NCBI RefSeq assembly: GCF_041725775.1
Contig: NZ_JBEUEL010000008.1
Span: 1-64,000 of the forward strand
Direction of reading: 5' to 3'
DNA from: Pueribacillus sp041725775
Lineage (GTDB): Bacteria > Bacillota > Bacilli > Bacillales > UBA6769
Length of the DNA stretch: 64,000 bases
Shown: positions 36,279 to 45,243 of the stretch, piece after piece
Position numbering within the stretch: position 1 is the first letter of the stretch
Layout of the letters: each line of letters starts with the position of its first letter
Program-made: the position numbers and the translations under genes
The notes under the pieces: model-generated
What the model was told of the DNA's origin: nothing
The model's input: only the letters and a program-made list of their open reading frames with translations
Database searches by the model: none

Positions 36279-36870
36279 CTACAAAAAAGCGGCGATCATT
36301 GGAGTTATCATAACTAAAAAGACAAAAGAAGTATAGAGTAACAATTCCTTTAAGGTGTAATTTACTTCTCTTTGCTGACCAAACAAATTTATAACTTTCT
36401 AACGATCCATCGGTTTATACAATATGCTAAGGCTGTCGCAATGATAAAGGCTTGCAGTTCAATTATGGCATGTAATCATTTGAAATAAAGAATTTCCTTT
36501 ACCAGTAGACAAGTGAACAGAATTATAAATATAAAACATTAAACCGATCATGATTTCGTTATAAAACAATAAAACTGTATACAAATAAAAAGTATAGGAA
36601 TAATTGCTAAAAATAAAATTTGGATTGCTACTTGAATATTATTTGTGAATAAAGATACAGCACCTTTAAATGCTAAGTTCTTTTTAACCAATATTATCTA
36701 CACCCAATTTATTGAATTTTCCTTCGGTTCAAACCCTATCAAAGAGCTAATGAAATAGTAATTATTATGGAGCAAATGAGTCTAGTGTAAAAAAACGAGG
36801 TTTTATTAGATCTTTTAAAAAAATAAGCAACAAAAAATTTCCTTTCTAAATTTATTCACTTTTTATTATA
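36279..36870 (-). pseudogene. Decayed SpoIIM/DUF95-family membrane protein gene
   Basis: No open frame remains, but the minus strand gives family-like peptides in changing frames. They are GAVSLFTNNIQVAIQILFLA (near 36690-36600), LYTVLLFYNEIMIGLMFYIYN (about 36580-36520), HAIIELQAFIIATALAY (about 36470-36420) and a C-terminus REVNYTLKELLLYTSFVFLV ending at a TAG at 36281-36279. The order, the NN..VA helix and the H..IEL..FIIA motif are those of the SpoIIM (stage II sporulation protein M, DUF95) family. At least two frameshifts and several stops separate the parts. The region is more AT-rich than its neighbours. It is not the functional spoIIM. Confidence 0.7.
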
Positions 36871-36944
36871 CATTGCTTTAGTTTCTCTTTATAAACTTTG
36901 TCGAAATAACTAATTAGGAATCAAACAGAAAGGCATTGTAAAGA

Positions 36945-36974
36945 TTGTTATACATCCATTACATATATTATAAT
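36945..36974 (+). promoter_or_regulatory. Promoter of prfA
   Basis: TTGTTA (36945-36950) and TATAAT (36969-36974) are 18 bases apart, 50 bases before the prfA start. Confidence 0.6.
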
Positions 36975-37023
36975 AGTACTGTTATGCTGATGAATTGCAT
37001 TGATTGATTGGAGTGGAATTATC

Positions 37024-38097
37024 GTGTATGAACGCTTGCAAGCGCTTGAAAATCGATATGACGAATTAAACGCTCTTTTAAGTGATCCAGACGTTATTGC
37101 TGATCCGAAAAAGCTAAAAGAATATTCGAAAGAACAATCTGACCTTGAAGAAACCGTTCAAGTATATCGTGAGTATAAACGAGTAAAAGACGAATTAGAT
37201 GATGCGAAATCAATGCTTGATGATAAACTTGATGATGAGATGCACGAAATGGTTAAAATGGAAATTGCGGAGCTAGAAGAAAAAGAAGAAACGCTTACAG
37301 AACGGTTGAAAGTATTACTTCTTCCGAAAGATCCGAATGATGACAAGAACGTAATTGTTGAAATTCGCGGAGCAGCTGGTGGCGATGAGGCGGCATTATT
37401 TGCTGGCGATTTGTATCGGATGTATAGCCGCTATGCCGAAATGCAAAATTGGAAAATCGAAATTATCGAAGCATCGTATACAGAACTTGGTGGATACAAA
37501 GAAGTGATTTTTATGATTAATGGAAAAGGTGCGTATTCGCGTCTGAAATATGAAAATGGGGCACATCGTGTCCAACGTGTTCCGCAAACGGAATCAGGTG
37601 GCCGCATTCATACGTCAACGGCAACTGTGGCAGTTTTGCCTGAAGCAGAAGAAGTCGAAGTGGATATTCATGAAAAAGACATTCGTGTGGATACATTTGC
37701 TTCGAGTGGACCAGGTGGACAAAGCGTCAATACGACGATGTCAGCAGTTAGACTGACACACATTCCAACTGGAATCGTCGTGTCGTGCCAAGATGAAAAA
37801 TCGCAAATTAAAAATAAAGAAAAAGCAATGAAAGTATTGCGTGCACGCATTTACGATAAATTTCAACAAGAAGCACAAGAAGAATACGATGCAACGAGGA
37901 AATCGGCTGTCGGTACCGGCGACCGCTCTGAACGAATACGGACGTACAATTTTCCACAAAATCGTGTAACTGATCATCGCATCGGACTGACAATTCAAAA
38001 ACTCGATCAGATTTTAGAAGGAAAGATTGATGAGTTTATTGATGCACTTATTATTGAAGATCAAGCAGAACGTATGAAACAGGTAGGAACATCATGA
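37024..38097 (+). CDS. prfA: Peptide chain release factor 1
   Basis: A 357-residue class I release factor for UAA and UAG. The GGQ motif is in SSGPGGQSVNTT, and the codon-reading tripeptide appears as PQT in VQRVPQTESGGRIH (PxT as in RF1). The N-terminal coiled region is rich in Asp/Glu/Lys. The start is placed at GTG 37024 after GGAGTG, giving YERLQALENRYDELN, which aligns with other RF1 starts. Its stop overlaps the prmC start (ATGA). Confidence 0.95.
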   Translation: MYERLQALENRYDELNALLSDPDVIADPKKLKEYSKEQSDLEETVQVYREYKRVKDELDDAKSMLDDKLDDEMHEMVKMEIAELEEKEETLTERLKVLLLPKDPNDDKNVIVEIRGAAGGDEAALFAGDLYRMYSRYAEMQNWKIEIIEASYTELGGYKEVIFMINGKGAYSRLKYENGAHRVQRVPQTESGGRIHTSTATVAVLPEAEEVEVDIHEKDIRVDTFASSGPGGQSVNTTMSAVRLTHIPTGIVVSCQDEKSQIKNKEKAMKVLRARIYDKFQQEAQEEYDATRKSAVGTGDRSERIRTYNFPQNRVTDHRIGLTIQKLDQILEGKIDEFIDALIIEDQAERMKQVGTS

Positions 38098-38966
38098 CAA
38101 ATCGAAAGTGGAAAATTAGTGAAGCCTTGTTTTGGGCTTCTTCTTTTTTAAATACAAAGACAACTGCTCCGGAACTATTGCTCGCTCATTTGTTACGGTT
38201 AGATCGGACGCAATTACTTTCAAATTTACGAGAGACGTGTCCTGACGATATTATAGAACAATTTCAAGAACTCATGACTCGTCATAAACTAGGGCTTCCT
38301 GTCCAATATTTAATTGGGGAAGAGCATTTTTACGGTCGTTCGTTCCTCGTTAACAAATCGGTTCTCATCCCGCGTCCGGAAACAGAAGAGCTTGTCCAAC
38401 TCATGCTTCAAAAAATGACTGCACGGTTTTATAAAAAACAAACCATAACAGGTTGTGACGTCGGTACAGGAAGTGGTGTCATTGCGATCACGCTTGCGTG
38501 TGAAGCTAAAAAACTTGAAATGACAGCGACAGACATATCGAAAGATGCTTTACAAGTGGCAAAACAAAATGCAGAGCGACTTAACGCAACGAACGTTACC
38601 TTCGTACATGGAGACTTGTTATATCCGGTAATCTCAAAACGAAACCGCTTTGATATTATCGTTTCCAATCCGCCATATATTGAGACAAATGCCATTTCTA
38701 AATTAGATGTTAATGTACGTGCACATGAACCTCATCTTGCCCTTGATGGTGGAAAAGACGGATATGCAATTTATCGCAAGCTCATTCGTCAACTGCCAGA
38801 AGTGATAAACGAACAAGCGATTATCGGCTTTGAAGTCGGAGTTGGACAATCAAAAACAGTCGCTGCATTACTTCACGAGCAATTTCCTGACGCTAACATC
38901 GAAACGACGGTCGATATTAATGGGAAAGACCGGATTGTAAGTGCAGAAATAGGGTTTTATCGTTAA
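38094..38966 (+). CDS. prmC: Release factor glutamine methyltransferase PrmC
   Basis: A 290-residue SAM-dependent methyltransferase that methylates the GGQ glutamine of release factors. The SAM motif is CDVGTGSGVIAI and the catalytic NPPY is in IIVSNPPYIET. The N-terminal helical domain (LLAHLLRLDR) binds the factor. The ATG overlaps the last codon of prfA by ATGA, the standard coupling of enzyme and substrate genes. Confidence 0.94.
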   Translation: MTNRKWKISEALFWASSFLNTKTTAPELLLAHLLRLDRTQLLSNLRETCPDDIIEQFQELMTRHKLGLPVQYLIGEEHFYGRSFLVNKSVLIPRPETEELVQLMLQKMTARFYKKQTITGCDVGTGSGVIAITLACEAKKLEMTATDISKDALQVAKQNAERLNATNVTFVHGDLLYPVISKRNRFDIIVSNPPYIETNAISKLDVNVRAHEPHLALDGGKDGYAIYRKLIRQLPEVINEQAIIGFEVGVGQSKTVAALLHEQFPDANIETTVDINGKDRIVSAEIGFYR

Positions 38967-39110
38967 AAATTATACAAGGGGCATGAAAAAATTAAGCATG
39001 TTGCCCTTATGTTAGCCAACTGTCGATTTATGCAATAATTTCACGGATTGTTTTTCGTTTATAACGGTGTATTGCTGTCCAAACTGATGGCTGAAAGGAC
39101 GGTGCAACCG

Positions 39111-39755
39111 ATGAAACGTGAAGCAATCATTTTTTTATTTCTATCAATAGCGGTTGTTTATGCATCTATTTATGCGCCAGTAGCAGAGCGAAAACTAGAG
39201 GCGAATATCATTCCAGAAGATGCCATTCGCCTTCGCATATTAGCACATAGTAACTCTGATGCAGATCAAGAAGTGAAGCGGATCATTCGTGATAAAGTCC
39301 GTGCTGAAATTACGTCATGGGTTGAACATTATCGGTCTGTTGATCAAGCACGAGATGAAATCGAAAAGCATTTGCCAGACATCCGTGAACTCGTTAAAAT
39401 AGAGCTGCAAAAAGCAGGTATTAGCTTACCATATTCTGTTCAGCTCGGATCATTCGCCTTTCCAACGAAGCTATATGGTAATATCGTCTATCCAGCTGGT
39501 GAGTATGAAACAGTGCTAATTACGCTAGGTGATGGTTCAGGTGCGAATTGGTGGTGTGTTCTCTTTCCGCCACTTTGTTTTCTTGACATTGACAACGGTG
39601 AAGCGGTAAAAGAAGAAGAGGATGATTTTAATGATAAGCCCGTTGAAAATGAAAATGAGAAAGACAATGACGAACTTAAAGAAAGTATTGAAGTCACCTT
39701 TTTTATCGTTGAATGGTTTAGTAACCTGTGGACAAAATTAAAAGAAATCTTTTAA
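39111..39755 (+). CDS. spoIIR: Stage II sporulation protein R
   Basis: A 214-residue secreted signalling protein made in the forespore under sigma-F; it triggers SpoIIGA to process pro-sigma-E in the mother cell. After a signal/anchor helix come IPEDAIRLRILAHSNSDADQ, FPTKLYGNIVYPAGEYETVL and GANWWCVLFPPLCFLD, all diagnostic of SpoIIR. A variable acidic stretch precedes the end. ATG 39111 is taken because the signal helix starts there. Confidence 0.93.
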   Translation: MKREAIIFLFLSIAVVYASIYAPVAERKLEANIIPEDAIRLRILAHSNSDADQEVKRIIRDKVRAEITSWVEHYRSVDQARDEIEKHLPDIRELVKIELQKAGISLPYSVQLGSFAFPTKLYGNIVYPAGEYETVLITLGDGSGANWWCVLFPPLCFLDIDNGEAVKEEEDDFNDKPVENENEKDNDELKESIEVTFFIVEWFSNLWTKLKEIF

Positions 39756-39851
39756 GTTGTTAACAATATTAAGTAATTATCCACAAAATGTGTATAATTA
39801 CTAGGAGCTATGAACAAAAACAGATAAAACCTCAAGAAAAGAAGTGACATT

Positions 39852-40898
39852 GTGGAAAAATTAGGGAAAACAAAATGGTGGTCAGTGGATAATGATGTGA
39901 ATAATTTAATTGAAGACGATTCTATTGTAGAAGCGGCACAACTTTTACAACAAAATGAAGTCGTTGCATTTCCTACGGAAACGGTGTACGGACTCGGTGG
40001 GAATGCGTATTCTGATGAAGCGATTAATAAGATCTTTGCTGCGAAAGGGCGACCAACGGATAATCCACTCATTATCCACATTTATTCACAGGAACAGTTA
40101 AATGAAATCGTTGCTTCTGTTCCTAAAGTTGCAAAGCAGCTGATCGAAACGTTTTGGCCGGGGCCTTTAACGCTCATTTTACCGAAAGGGAAACAAGTAA
40201 GTGAGAGGGCAACAGCTGGACTTAAAACCGTAGCTGTTCGTATGCCGAATCATCCGGTTGCCCTTGCAATACTTGAAAGAGCGAACATTCCGATTGCCGC
40301 ACCAAGTGCGAATCGTTCAGGAAAACCAAGCCCGACGACTGCAAAACATGTGATCGCTGATTTAAACGATAAAATCGCTGGTGTTGTTGATGGGGGACGA
40401 ACAGGGATTGGCGTAGAGTCAACCGTAGTACAAATTGATGGCGAGAACGTAACGATCTTAAGGCCGGGCGGGATTACACGTGAGCAAATAGAGACCATTA
40501 TCGGTAAATGTCATGTTCACGAATCAGTGCTAACAGATATACATTCTCCGCAGTCACCAGGAATGAAATATACACACTATGCACCATTGGCACCCCTATA
40601 TGTCGTTTATGGGAATGAACATCGACTTCATGAATGGATTGCAAAAGAACGAGCGAAAGGGCATCGTGTTGGAATATTAACGACGACTGAAAATGTAAAT
40701 GCCTACAAAGCTGATCGGGTTTTAGCTTGTGGAAGCCGTAGCGAGTTATCAACAGTTGCAGAACAACTGTATGCAACATTACGCCAGTTTGATCGTGAAA
40801 ACGTTGATGTCATTATTAGCGAATCGTTTCCGAAAGAAGGGATTGGCGTCGCCATTATGAATCGTCTTGAAAAAGCAGCAACGAAAATGATTGTGTAA
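39852..40898 (+). CDS. ywlC: L-threonylcarbamoyladenylate synthase (YwlC/Sua5)
   Basis: A 348-residue enzyme that makes threonylcarbamoyl-AMP from threonine, bicarbonate and ATP for the t6A37 modification of tRNA. The YrdC domain covers about 25-220 (AFPTETVYGLGGNA, KGRPTDNPLIIHI, SANRSGKPSPTTA) and the C-terminal Sua5 domain follows after the linker SPGMKYTHYAP. The start is GTG 39852 after AGAAGTGA. Position behind spoIIR matches B. subtilis ywlC. Confidence 0.93.
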   Translation: MEKLGKTKWWSVDNDVNNLIEDDSIVEAAQLLQQNEVVAFPTETVYGLGGNAYSDEAINKIFAAKGRPTDNPLIIHIYSQEQLNEIVASVPKVAKQLIETFWPGPLTLILPKGKQVSERATAGLKTVAVRMPNHPVALAILERANIPIAAPSANRSGKPSPTTAKHVIADLNDKIAGVVDGGRTGIGVESTVVQIDGENVTILRPGGITREQIETIIGKCHVHESVLTDIHSPQSPGMKYTHYAPLAPLYVVYGNEHRLHEWIAKERAKGHRVGILTTTENVNAYKADRVLACGSRSELSTVAEQLYATLRQFDRENVDVIISESFPKEGIGVAIMNRLEKAATKMIV

Positions 40899-40935
40899 AC
40901 ATCATTTTCATAGTATTCGAGTGTAGATCATGTGA

Positions 40936-40976
40936 AAGGAAATCGGCACACAACCGATTTCCTTTACTTTTTTTTA
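40936..40976 (+). terminator. Terminator of ywlC
   Basis: AAGGAAATCGG and CCGATTTCCTT form an 11-bp stem, followed by TTACTTTTTTTT. It overlaps the stop codon of the convergent DUF2533 gene. Confidence 0.9.
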
Positions 40977-41221
40977 CTCACGTAATCGAGTACCATTTCG
41001 TGTGATACGTATTTTCGTTCGGGAGTCAATCCGCTTTTTCTAAGTTCATTTATTTCGTCAGTAATAAGATTAATTTTTTTCGTGGAAAAATCTTTTCCGG
41101 CTTTTGCTTTTTTAAGCACTTTTTCGATTGCAACTTCCCGCTTTTCATCTAATTCTAAAAAAGTTTTAATAATCTGATGTTGTTGATTGACATGGTTTGT
41201 AATAGCCTTATGTACGCTCAT
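40964..41221 (-). CDS. DUF2533 family protein
   Basis: An 85-residue charged, mostly helical protein with no membrane segment. The pattern SVHKAITNHVNQQHQIIKTF, FSTKKINLITDEINELRKSG and a C-terminal YVSHEMVLDYVSKK resembles the DUF2533 proteins of Bacillus. The function is unknown. It is divergently placed from mntP and converges on ywlC, with the ywlC terminator covering its stop codon. Confidence 0.65.
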   Translation of the reverse strand: MSVHKAITNHVNQQHQIIKTFLELDEKREVAIEKVLKKAKAGKDFSTKKINLITDEINELRKSGLTPERKYVSHEMVLDYVSKKK

Positions 41222-41335
41222 TCGTTTCTCTCCTCATGTATAAGTTTTCTTCTTATTATAGCAAAAGTGAAGACTCGTCTATTTTCTATTCACTGAGCAT
41301 ACCGTTATAAAAGCTATGCTTTTAGGAGGAGCACG

Positions 41336-41905
41336 ATGGATGTAGCGTATGTAATCGGCGAACTCATTACAATTGGAGCAATGGCTTTTGCTTTTTCGAT
41401 GGATTCCTTTTCGTTAGGATTAGGCATGGGTATGCTAAACCTCCGCATAAAACGTATCGCTCTCATTTCGATGTTGTCAGGTCTATTTCATATGATTATG
41501 CCTTTAATCGGTATGTCGATTGGAAAAGTGCTCACGACTCATTTTGGTGAGATTGCGATGATTGCTGGCGGAATTTTACTTATCCTAATTGGATTAACAA
41601 TGATCCGCTCTGCTTTTCAGTTTAATAAGCGTATGTCTGTCATTATGCCGTATGGCATCGGTTTACTTCTCTTTCCCGTAACAGTTAGCATCGATAGTAT
41701 TTCTGCTGGGTTAAGTCTAGGTATGTTTGGGGCACGTGTCGTTGTGACTGTCTTATTATTTGGTTGCATCAGTACAATGTTAACAATGGTTGGTTTGTTG
41801 CTAGGACGTAAGTTTCATACTTTTTTCGGAGGATATAGCGTTACGATTGGAGGTATCATTTTACTAGCATTCGGTGTAAAAATAATGATCCATTATCTGT
41901 CATAA
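41336..41905 (+). CDS. mntP: Manganese efflux protein MntP (YwlD)
   Basis: A 189-residue membrane protein with six helices made of two related halves, each holding an Asp-Ser motif: AFAFSMDSFSLGLGMG and VTVSIDSISAGLSLGMFG. These are the MntP family signatures for Mn2+ export. The start ATG follows AGGAGGAGCACG. No yybP-ykoY riboswitch is visible in the short upstream region, unlike the terC gene at 1 kb. It lies before ywlE as in B. subtilis. Confidence 0.9.
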   Translation: MDVAYVIGELITIGAMAFAFSMDSFSLGLGMGMLNLRIKRIALISMLSGLFHMIMPLIGMSIGKVLTTHFGEIAMIAGGILLILIGLTMIRSAFQFNKRMSVIMPYGIGLLLFPVTVSIDSISAGLSLGMFGARVVVTVLLFGCISTMLTMVGLLLGRKFHTFFGGYSVTIGGIILLAFGVKIMIHYLS

Positions 41906-42006
41906 GGCCGAATCGGTAGTCGTTAGAAAATTGTCAATGATTTCTTCGAATCGATTGGAATGTAGGTGATCAGTAGTGTAATATCGTTATTTAGAGGAGG
42001 TTAATT

Positions 42007-42447
42007 GTGAAAAAGATTCTTTTTATATGTACTGGTAATACATGTCGAAGCCCTATGGCTGAAGCCCTACTAAAGCATAAAAAGAAAGACATCGAAGTTC
42101 AGTCAGCAGGGCTTTTTGCGTTTGATGGTGGACCTGCAAGTGAACAAACAGTTCAAGTTTTAAAGGAAAAAGGAATTTCATGTGAGCATCGTTCCAAACA
42201 AGTGAACGAATCTCTGCTGAATTGGGCGGATGTCGTTTTAACGATGACAGAGGAACATAAAGCCCGTTTGCAAGCACTATTTCCTGCATATAAAGATCAT
42301 ATACATACATTAAAACAATTCGTTGAAGCTGACGATAATAATATTGACGTCCAAGATCCGTTTGGCGGACCGCCTGAAATGTATCGGAACACGTTTGCTG
42401 AACTCGCATCACTCATGGACAAGCTAATCAAAAAAATAGAGAAATAA
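42007..42447 (+). CDS. ywlE: Protein-arginine phosphatase YwlE
   Basis: A 146-residue low-molecular-weight phosphatase. The P-loop is CTGNTCRSPMAE with nucleophile Cys8. Thr12 in the loop is the residue that gives YwlE specificity for phospho-arginine (Thr11 in B. subtilis), where tyrosine phosphatases usually have Ile. The general acid Asp lies in QDPFGG. YwlE reverses McsB arginine phosphorylation, which marks proteins for ClpCP. The start is GTG 42007 after AGAGGAGG. Confidence 0.92.
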   Translation: MKKILFICTGNTCRSPMAEALLKHKKKDIEVQSAGLFAFDGGPASEQTVQVLKEKGISCEHRSKQVNESLLNWADVVLTMTEEHKARLQALFPAYKDHIHTLKQFVEADDNNIDVQDPFGGPPEMYRNTFAELASLMDKLIKKIEK

Positions 42448-42464
42448 AGCGAGGGGGAAAAGAA

Positions 42465-43760
42465 GTGGCTAATGACATTAAGAGAGTAAAGTGGGGGTTG
42501 CAAAAAAAGCTCGCGATATTTACATCTACACTTGCAATCATAACATATGGTTCGACAGCCTTTTTTGTTTTTTTTGTGTATGACTTTTTTAATGTACAAA
42601 TGAATGAAATGGTGTATATGGCGATTATGTTAGCAGCGGGGATTATGTGGACAGGTATTCTTGCATATTTTTCAGCACGTGTGATTACAAAGCCAATGAT
42701 CGAACTAGAGCAAGCGGCGAGAACAGCTGCAAGTGGAAATATAAAAGATAATGCGCCGATTCCAAACACATCCGATGAAATTAAACAGTTAGCCGTCGCA
42801 TACAATGACATGCTGACGAATTTACGTCAAATTGTAAGCGATATTAAAAATAACTTTACGGAAACGGATAAAAAAGTAAGAGAAATGACAGGTGCGGTTG
42901 AACATGTCCTTGGACAAGCTGAAAATGTAAAAACGACGATTCAAGAAATTGCCTCTGGAGCCGAACAATCTGCAGTTGCAGTACAAGCGACTGCTGAATC
43001 AATGGAAGATATTACAGAAGTAGCGCTACAAGTCCAAAAAGAAGCAAAAGGACAAAAAGAACTAGCCAGCGAAATGGTCACAACGTTACAAGAGAGCGAA
43101 GACGTCGTTAAGTCGCTTGTTGAAGGTGTTCAACGGGTCGCTACTGATTCAGAAGAGTCGTTGACCGCTGTTTCTCGTCTAGAAAATCATGCAAAAGAGG
43201 TCGGACAAATTATTTCGCTCGTTGGAGAAATTGCTGAACAAACGAACTTACTCGCTTTAAATGCTTCAATTGAAGCAGCAAGAGCAGGTGAACACGGTCA
43301 CGGTTTTGCGGTTGTAGCAGAAGAAGTCCGAAAGCTCGCCGAAGAAAGCGGCAATGCGGTACAAGAGATAACGAATAACGTCCATAATATCCAGTCGGAA
43401 GTGGCAAATGTTGTGAGTCGAATGAATCATCAAGTTGAACTTGCTACGACCGAAGCAGCTAAAGGGCAGGAAACGACAAAAGCGATTGCAGAAATGAGTC
43501 AGTCCGTCAATGAAGTAACGAAATCAGTCAATACAATTGCAACGCTCGTTAATCGTCAAATGGAAAGCGTACAAGTAACGTCACAGCAATCTCAAGAAGT
43601 AGCAGCTATTGCAGAACAGACCTCGGCAGGTGCTGACGAAGTAGCAATCGCAACAGAACAGCAAACAGAAGCGATTGAAAAGATCGAAAAAACCGTTTCT
43701 AATTTAGCAGAGCAAGCGGATAGATTGAATGAAACGATTAAAAAATTTATACTAGAATGA
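42465..43760 (+). CDS. Methyl-accepting chemotaxis protein with no extracellular sensor domain
   Basis: A 431-residue chemoreceptor. Two membrane helices (about 17-40 and 47-66) are joined by only about six outer residues (NVQMNE), so there is no ligand-binding domain outside the cell. A HAMP segment follows (ARVITKPMIELEQAARTAASGN) and then the long signalling coiled coil with the highly conserved tip EIAEQTNLLALNASIEAARAGE. It would signal to CheA and CheW from membrane or cytoplasmic cues. It lies between ywlE and rpiB, where B. subtilis has no receptor gene. Start GTG after GAGGGGG. Confidence 0.88.
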   Translation: MANDIKRVKWGLQKKLAIFTSTLAIITYGSTAFFVFFVYDFFNVQMNEMVYMAIMLAAGIMWTGILAYFSARVITKPMIELEQAARTAASGNIKDNAPIPNTSDEIKQLAVAYNDMLTNLRQIVSDIKNNFTETDKKVREMTGAVEHVLGQAENVKTTIQEIASGAEQSAVAVQATAESMEDITEVALQVQKEAKGQKELASEMVTTLQESEDVVKSLVEGVQRVATDSEESLTAVSRLENHAKEVGQIISLVGEIAEQTNLLALNASIEAARAGEHGHGFAVVAEEVRKLAEESGNAVQEITNNVHNIQSEVANVVSRMNHQVELATTEAAKGQETTKAIAEMSQSVNEVTKSVNTIATLVNRQMESVQVTSQQSQEVAAIAEQTSAGADEVAIATEQQTEAIEKIEKTVSNLAEQADRLNETIKKFILE

Positions 43761-43793
43761 CAATAGAGACGAACAGCAACGGAGGGAATATAC

Positions 43794-44237
43794 ATGAAAG
43801 TCGCGATTGGATCTGATCATGGCGGGTTTACTTTAAAACTAGAAATTAAAAAGCTATTAGAGGAATTGAATATTGAATATGATGATGTGGGTTGCCATGA
43901 TGAAAGTTCTGTAGACTACCCAGATTTTGCAATTCCTGTTGCGGAAAAAGTCGCCAATGGAGAAGCAGACCGCGGCATCGTCATTTGCGGAACCGGAATA
44001 GGCGTATCGATAAGTGCGAATAAAGTGAAAGGGATTCGCTGTGCCCTCGTTCATGACGTATTTTCAGCGAAAGCGACACGTGAACATAATGACAGTAATG
44101 TCTTAGCGATGGGTGAGCGTGTCATTGGACCAGGCTTAGCTAGAGAAATTGCGAAAACTTGGCTTGAGTCAGAATATGAAGGTGGCAGACACGAACGACG
44201 TGTAAATAAAATTAAACAATACGAAGAAAAGCAATAA
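43794..44237 (+). CDS. rpiB: Ribose-5-phosphate isomerase B (YwlF)
   Basis: A 147-residue RpiB/LacAB-type isomerase that interconverts ribulose 5-phosphate and ribose 5-phosphate. Active-site parts are SDHGGF (Asp8, His9), the base Cys65 in VICGTGIGVSISANK, and HDVFSAKATREHNDSNVLAMG. The start ATG follows GGAGGG. ywlG follows closely, the same order as in B. subtilis. Confidence 0.93.
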   Translation: MKVAIGSDHGGFTLKLEIKKLLEELNIEYDDVGCHDESSVDYPDFAIPVAEKVANGEADRGIVICGTGIGVSISANKVKGIRCALVHDVFSAKATREHNDSNVLAMGERVIGPGLAREIAKTWLESEYEGGRHERRVNKIKQYEEKQ

Positions 44238-44261
44238 ATTGTGAAGGACGGCGAAAAAAGA

Positions 44262-44801
44262 ATGGAACACGTAACAGAACAAATGAATGAGCTTTTGCAG
44301 CAATTTGAAAAGCTCGTCACGTTCAAACCGAATTCTTTAATCGTCATTGGAGCGAGCACGAGCGAAGTGATTGGTAAACAGATTGGCACGTCAGGTGCGA
44401 TTCATATTGCAAAAGCACTCTATGGACCATTAATAAATTTTGAAAAACGTACAGGTGTTACACTCGCATTCCAATGTTGTGAGCATTTAAATCGCGCCCT
44501 CGTTATTGACGAAGCAGAAGCTGAAAAACGTGGTTATGAAAAGGTCACTGTTATTCCTGTTCCATCTGCGGGGGGTTCTATGGCTTCCTTTGCTTTCAAT
44601 CAAATGCATAATCCTGTCGTCGTTGAAGAGATTCAAGCTGATGCGGGGATTGACATCGGAAACACGATGATCGGTATGCATCTAAAACAAGTTGCCGTTC
44701 CGTTACGTACTTCCATCCGCCACATCGGTGAAGCATACGTTACACTCGCAACGACAAGGCCAAAACTCATTGGTGGAGAGCGGGCTCAATATAAACGTTA
44801 A
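44262..44801 (+). CDS. ywlG: YwlG family protein (UPF0340, TIGR01440)
   Basis: A 179-residue protein of the YwlG family with VIGASTSEVIGKQIGTSGA, VTLAFQCCEHLNRALVI and VPSAGGSMASFAF. The family function is not established. ATG 44262 is preferred to GTG 44241, because AAGGACGG lies before it and the length matches B. subtilis YwlG (180 residues). It ends the ywlE-to-ywlG run and is followed by a strong hairpin. Confidence 0.9.
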   Translation: MEHVTEQMNELLQQFEKLVTFKPNSLIVIGASTSEVIGKQIGTSGAIHIAKALYGPLINFEKRTGVTLAFQCCEHLNRALVIDEAEAEKRGYEKVTVIPVPSAGGSMASFAFNQMHNPVVVEEIQADAGIDIGNTMIGMHLKQVAVPLRTSIRHIGEAYVTLATTRPKLIGGERAQYKR

Positions 44802-44834
44802 GCCGGTTTATGCATGTTTGCAAACCGGCTATAA
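44801..44834 (+). terminator. Terminator of ywlG
   Basis: AGCCGGTTT and AAACCGGCT form a 9-bp stem, starting in the ywlG stop codon. The tail is ATAAAATT, so the T-run is weak on this strand. Confidence 0.65.
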
Positions 44835-44860
44835 AATTAAAATGAATCCAATCTCATCGC

Positions 44861-45243
44861 TTATTTTATAATTTTCTCCTCGAAAGTTAGACTTTCATTA
44901 AGGACATATTCACCAGCCGATAGTCCTTCTTTTTTGTTGACTCTGACAACAAATCCTTTTGAAACATCGTGTTTTTGATTAAAGGGTTCAGCTTTTTTAA
45001 TGTTCTGGTCATTGGTCATTGAGGCACTATGCTCGTAAAGCTTTGACGTTTTGTGTTTTTCGTTTAGTGAAAAAGTAAAAGGTGTAGAATCAAGTCTTTA
45101 CGACCAACGTAAGTAAGCTCAGAGAAAACCACTCCGTATAAAGTTTTTAGGTGGGAGTGGAAGCATCGATGTTGGTGATTGATTGTTTTTCCCACTAGCA
45201 ACGAAGAGTAACAAGCAAATAGCAAGCTTACTTGTGGACTTTC
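44861..45243 (-). pseudogene. Decayed paralogue of the adjacent lipoprotein gene
   Basis: The minus strand holds pieces that match the intact lipoprotein just upstream, in the same order. They are SKLAICLLLFVASG (signal), SELTYVG, DSTPFTFSLNEK, and then KKAEPFNQKHDVSKGFVVRV with KKEGLSAGEYVLNES and a stop at 44863-44861. The matching parts of the intact gene are MSKYIASFLILF, AELTYVG, AETPLTFALEER, KKDVPLIKKYTVTKG and KKKGLPDGEYII. The remnant lacks internal segments and changes frame, and the lipobox cysteine is gone. It is a tandem duplicate that has decayed. Confidence 0.75.
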
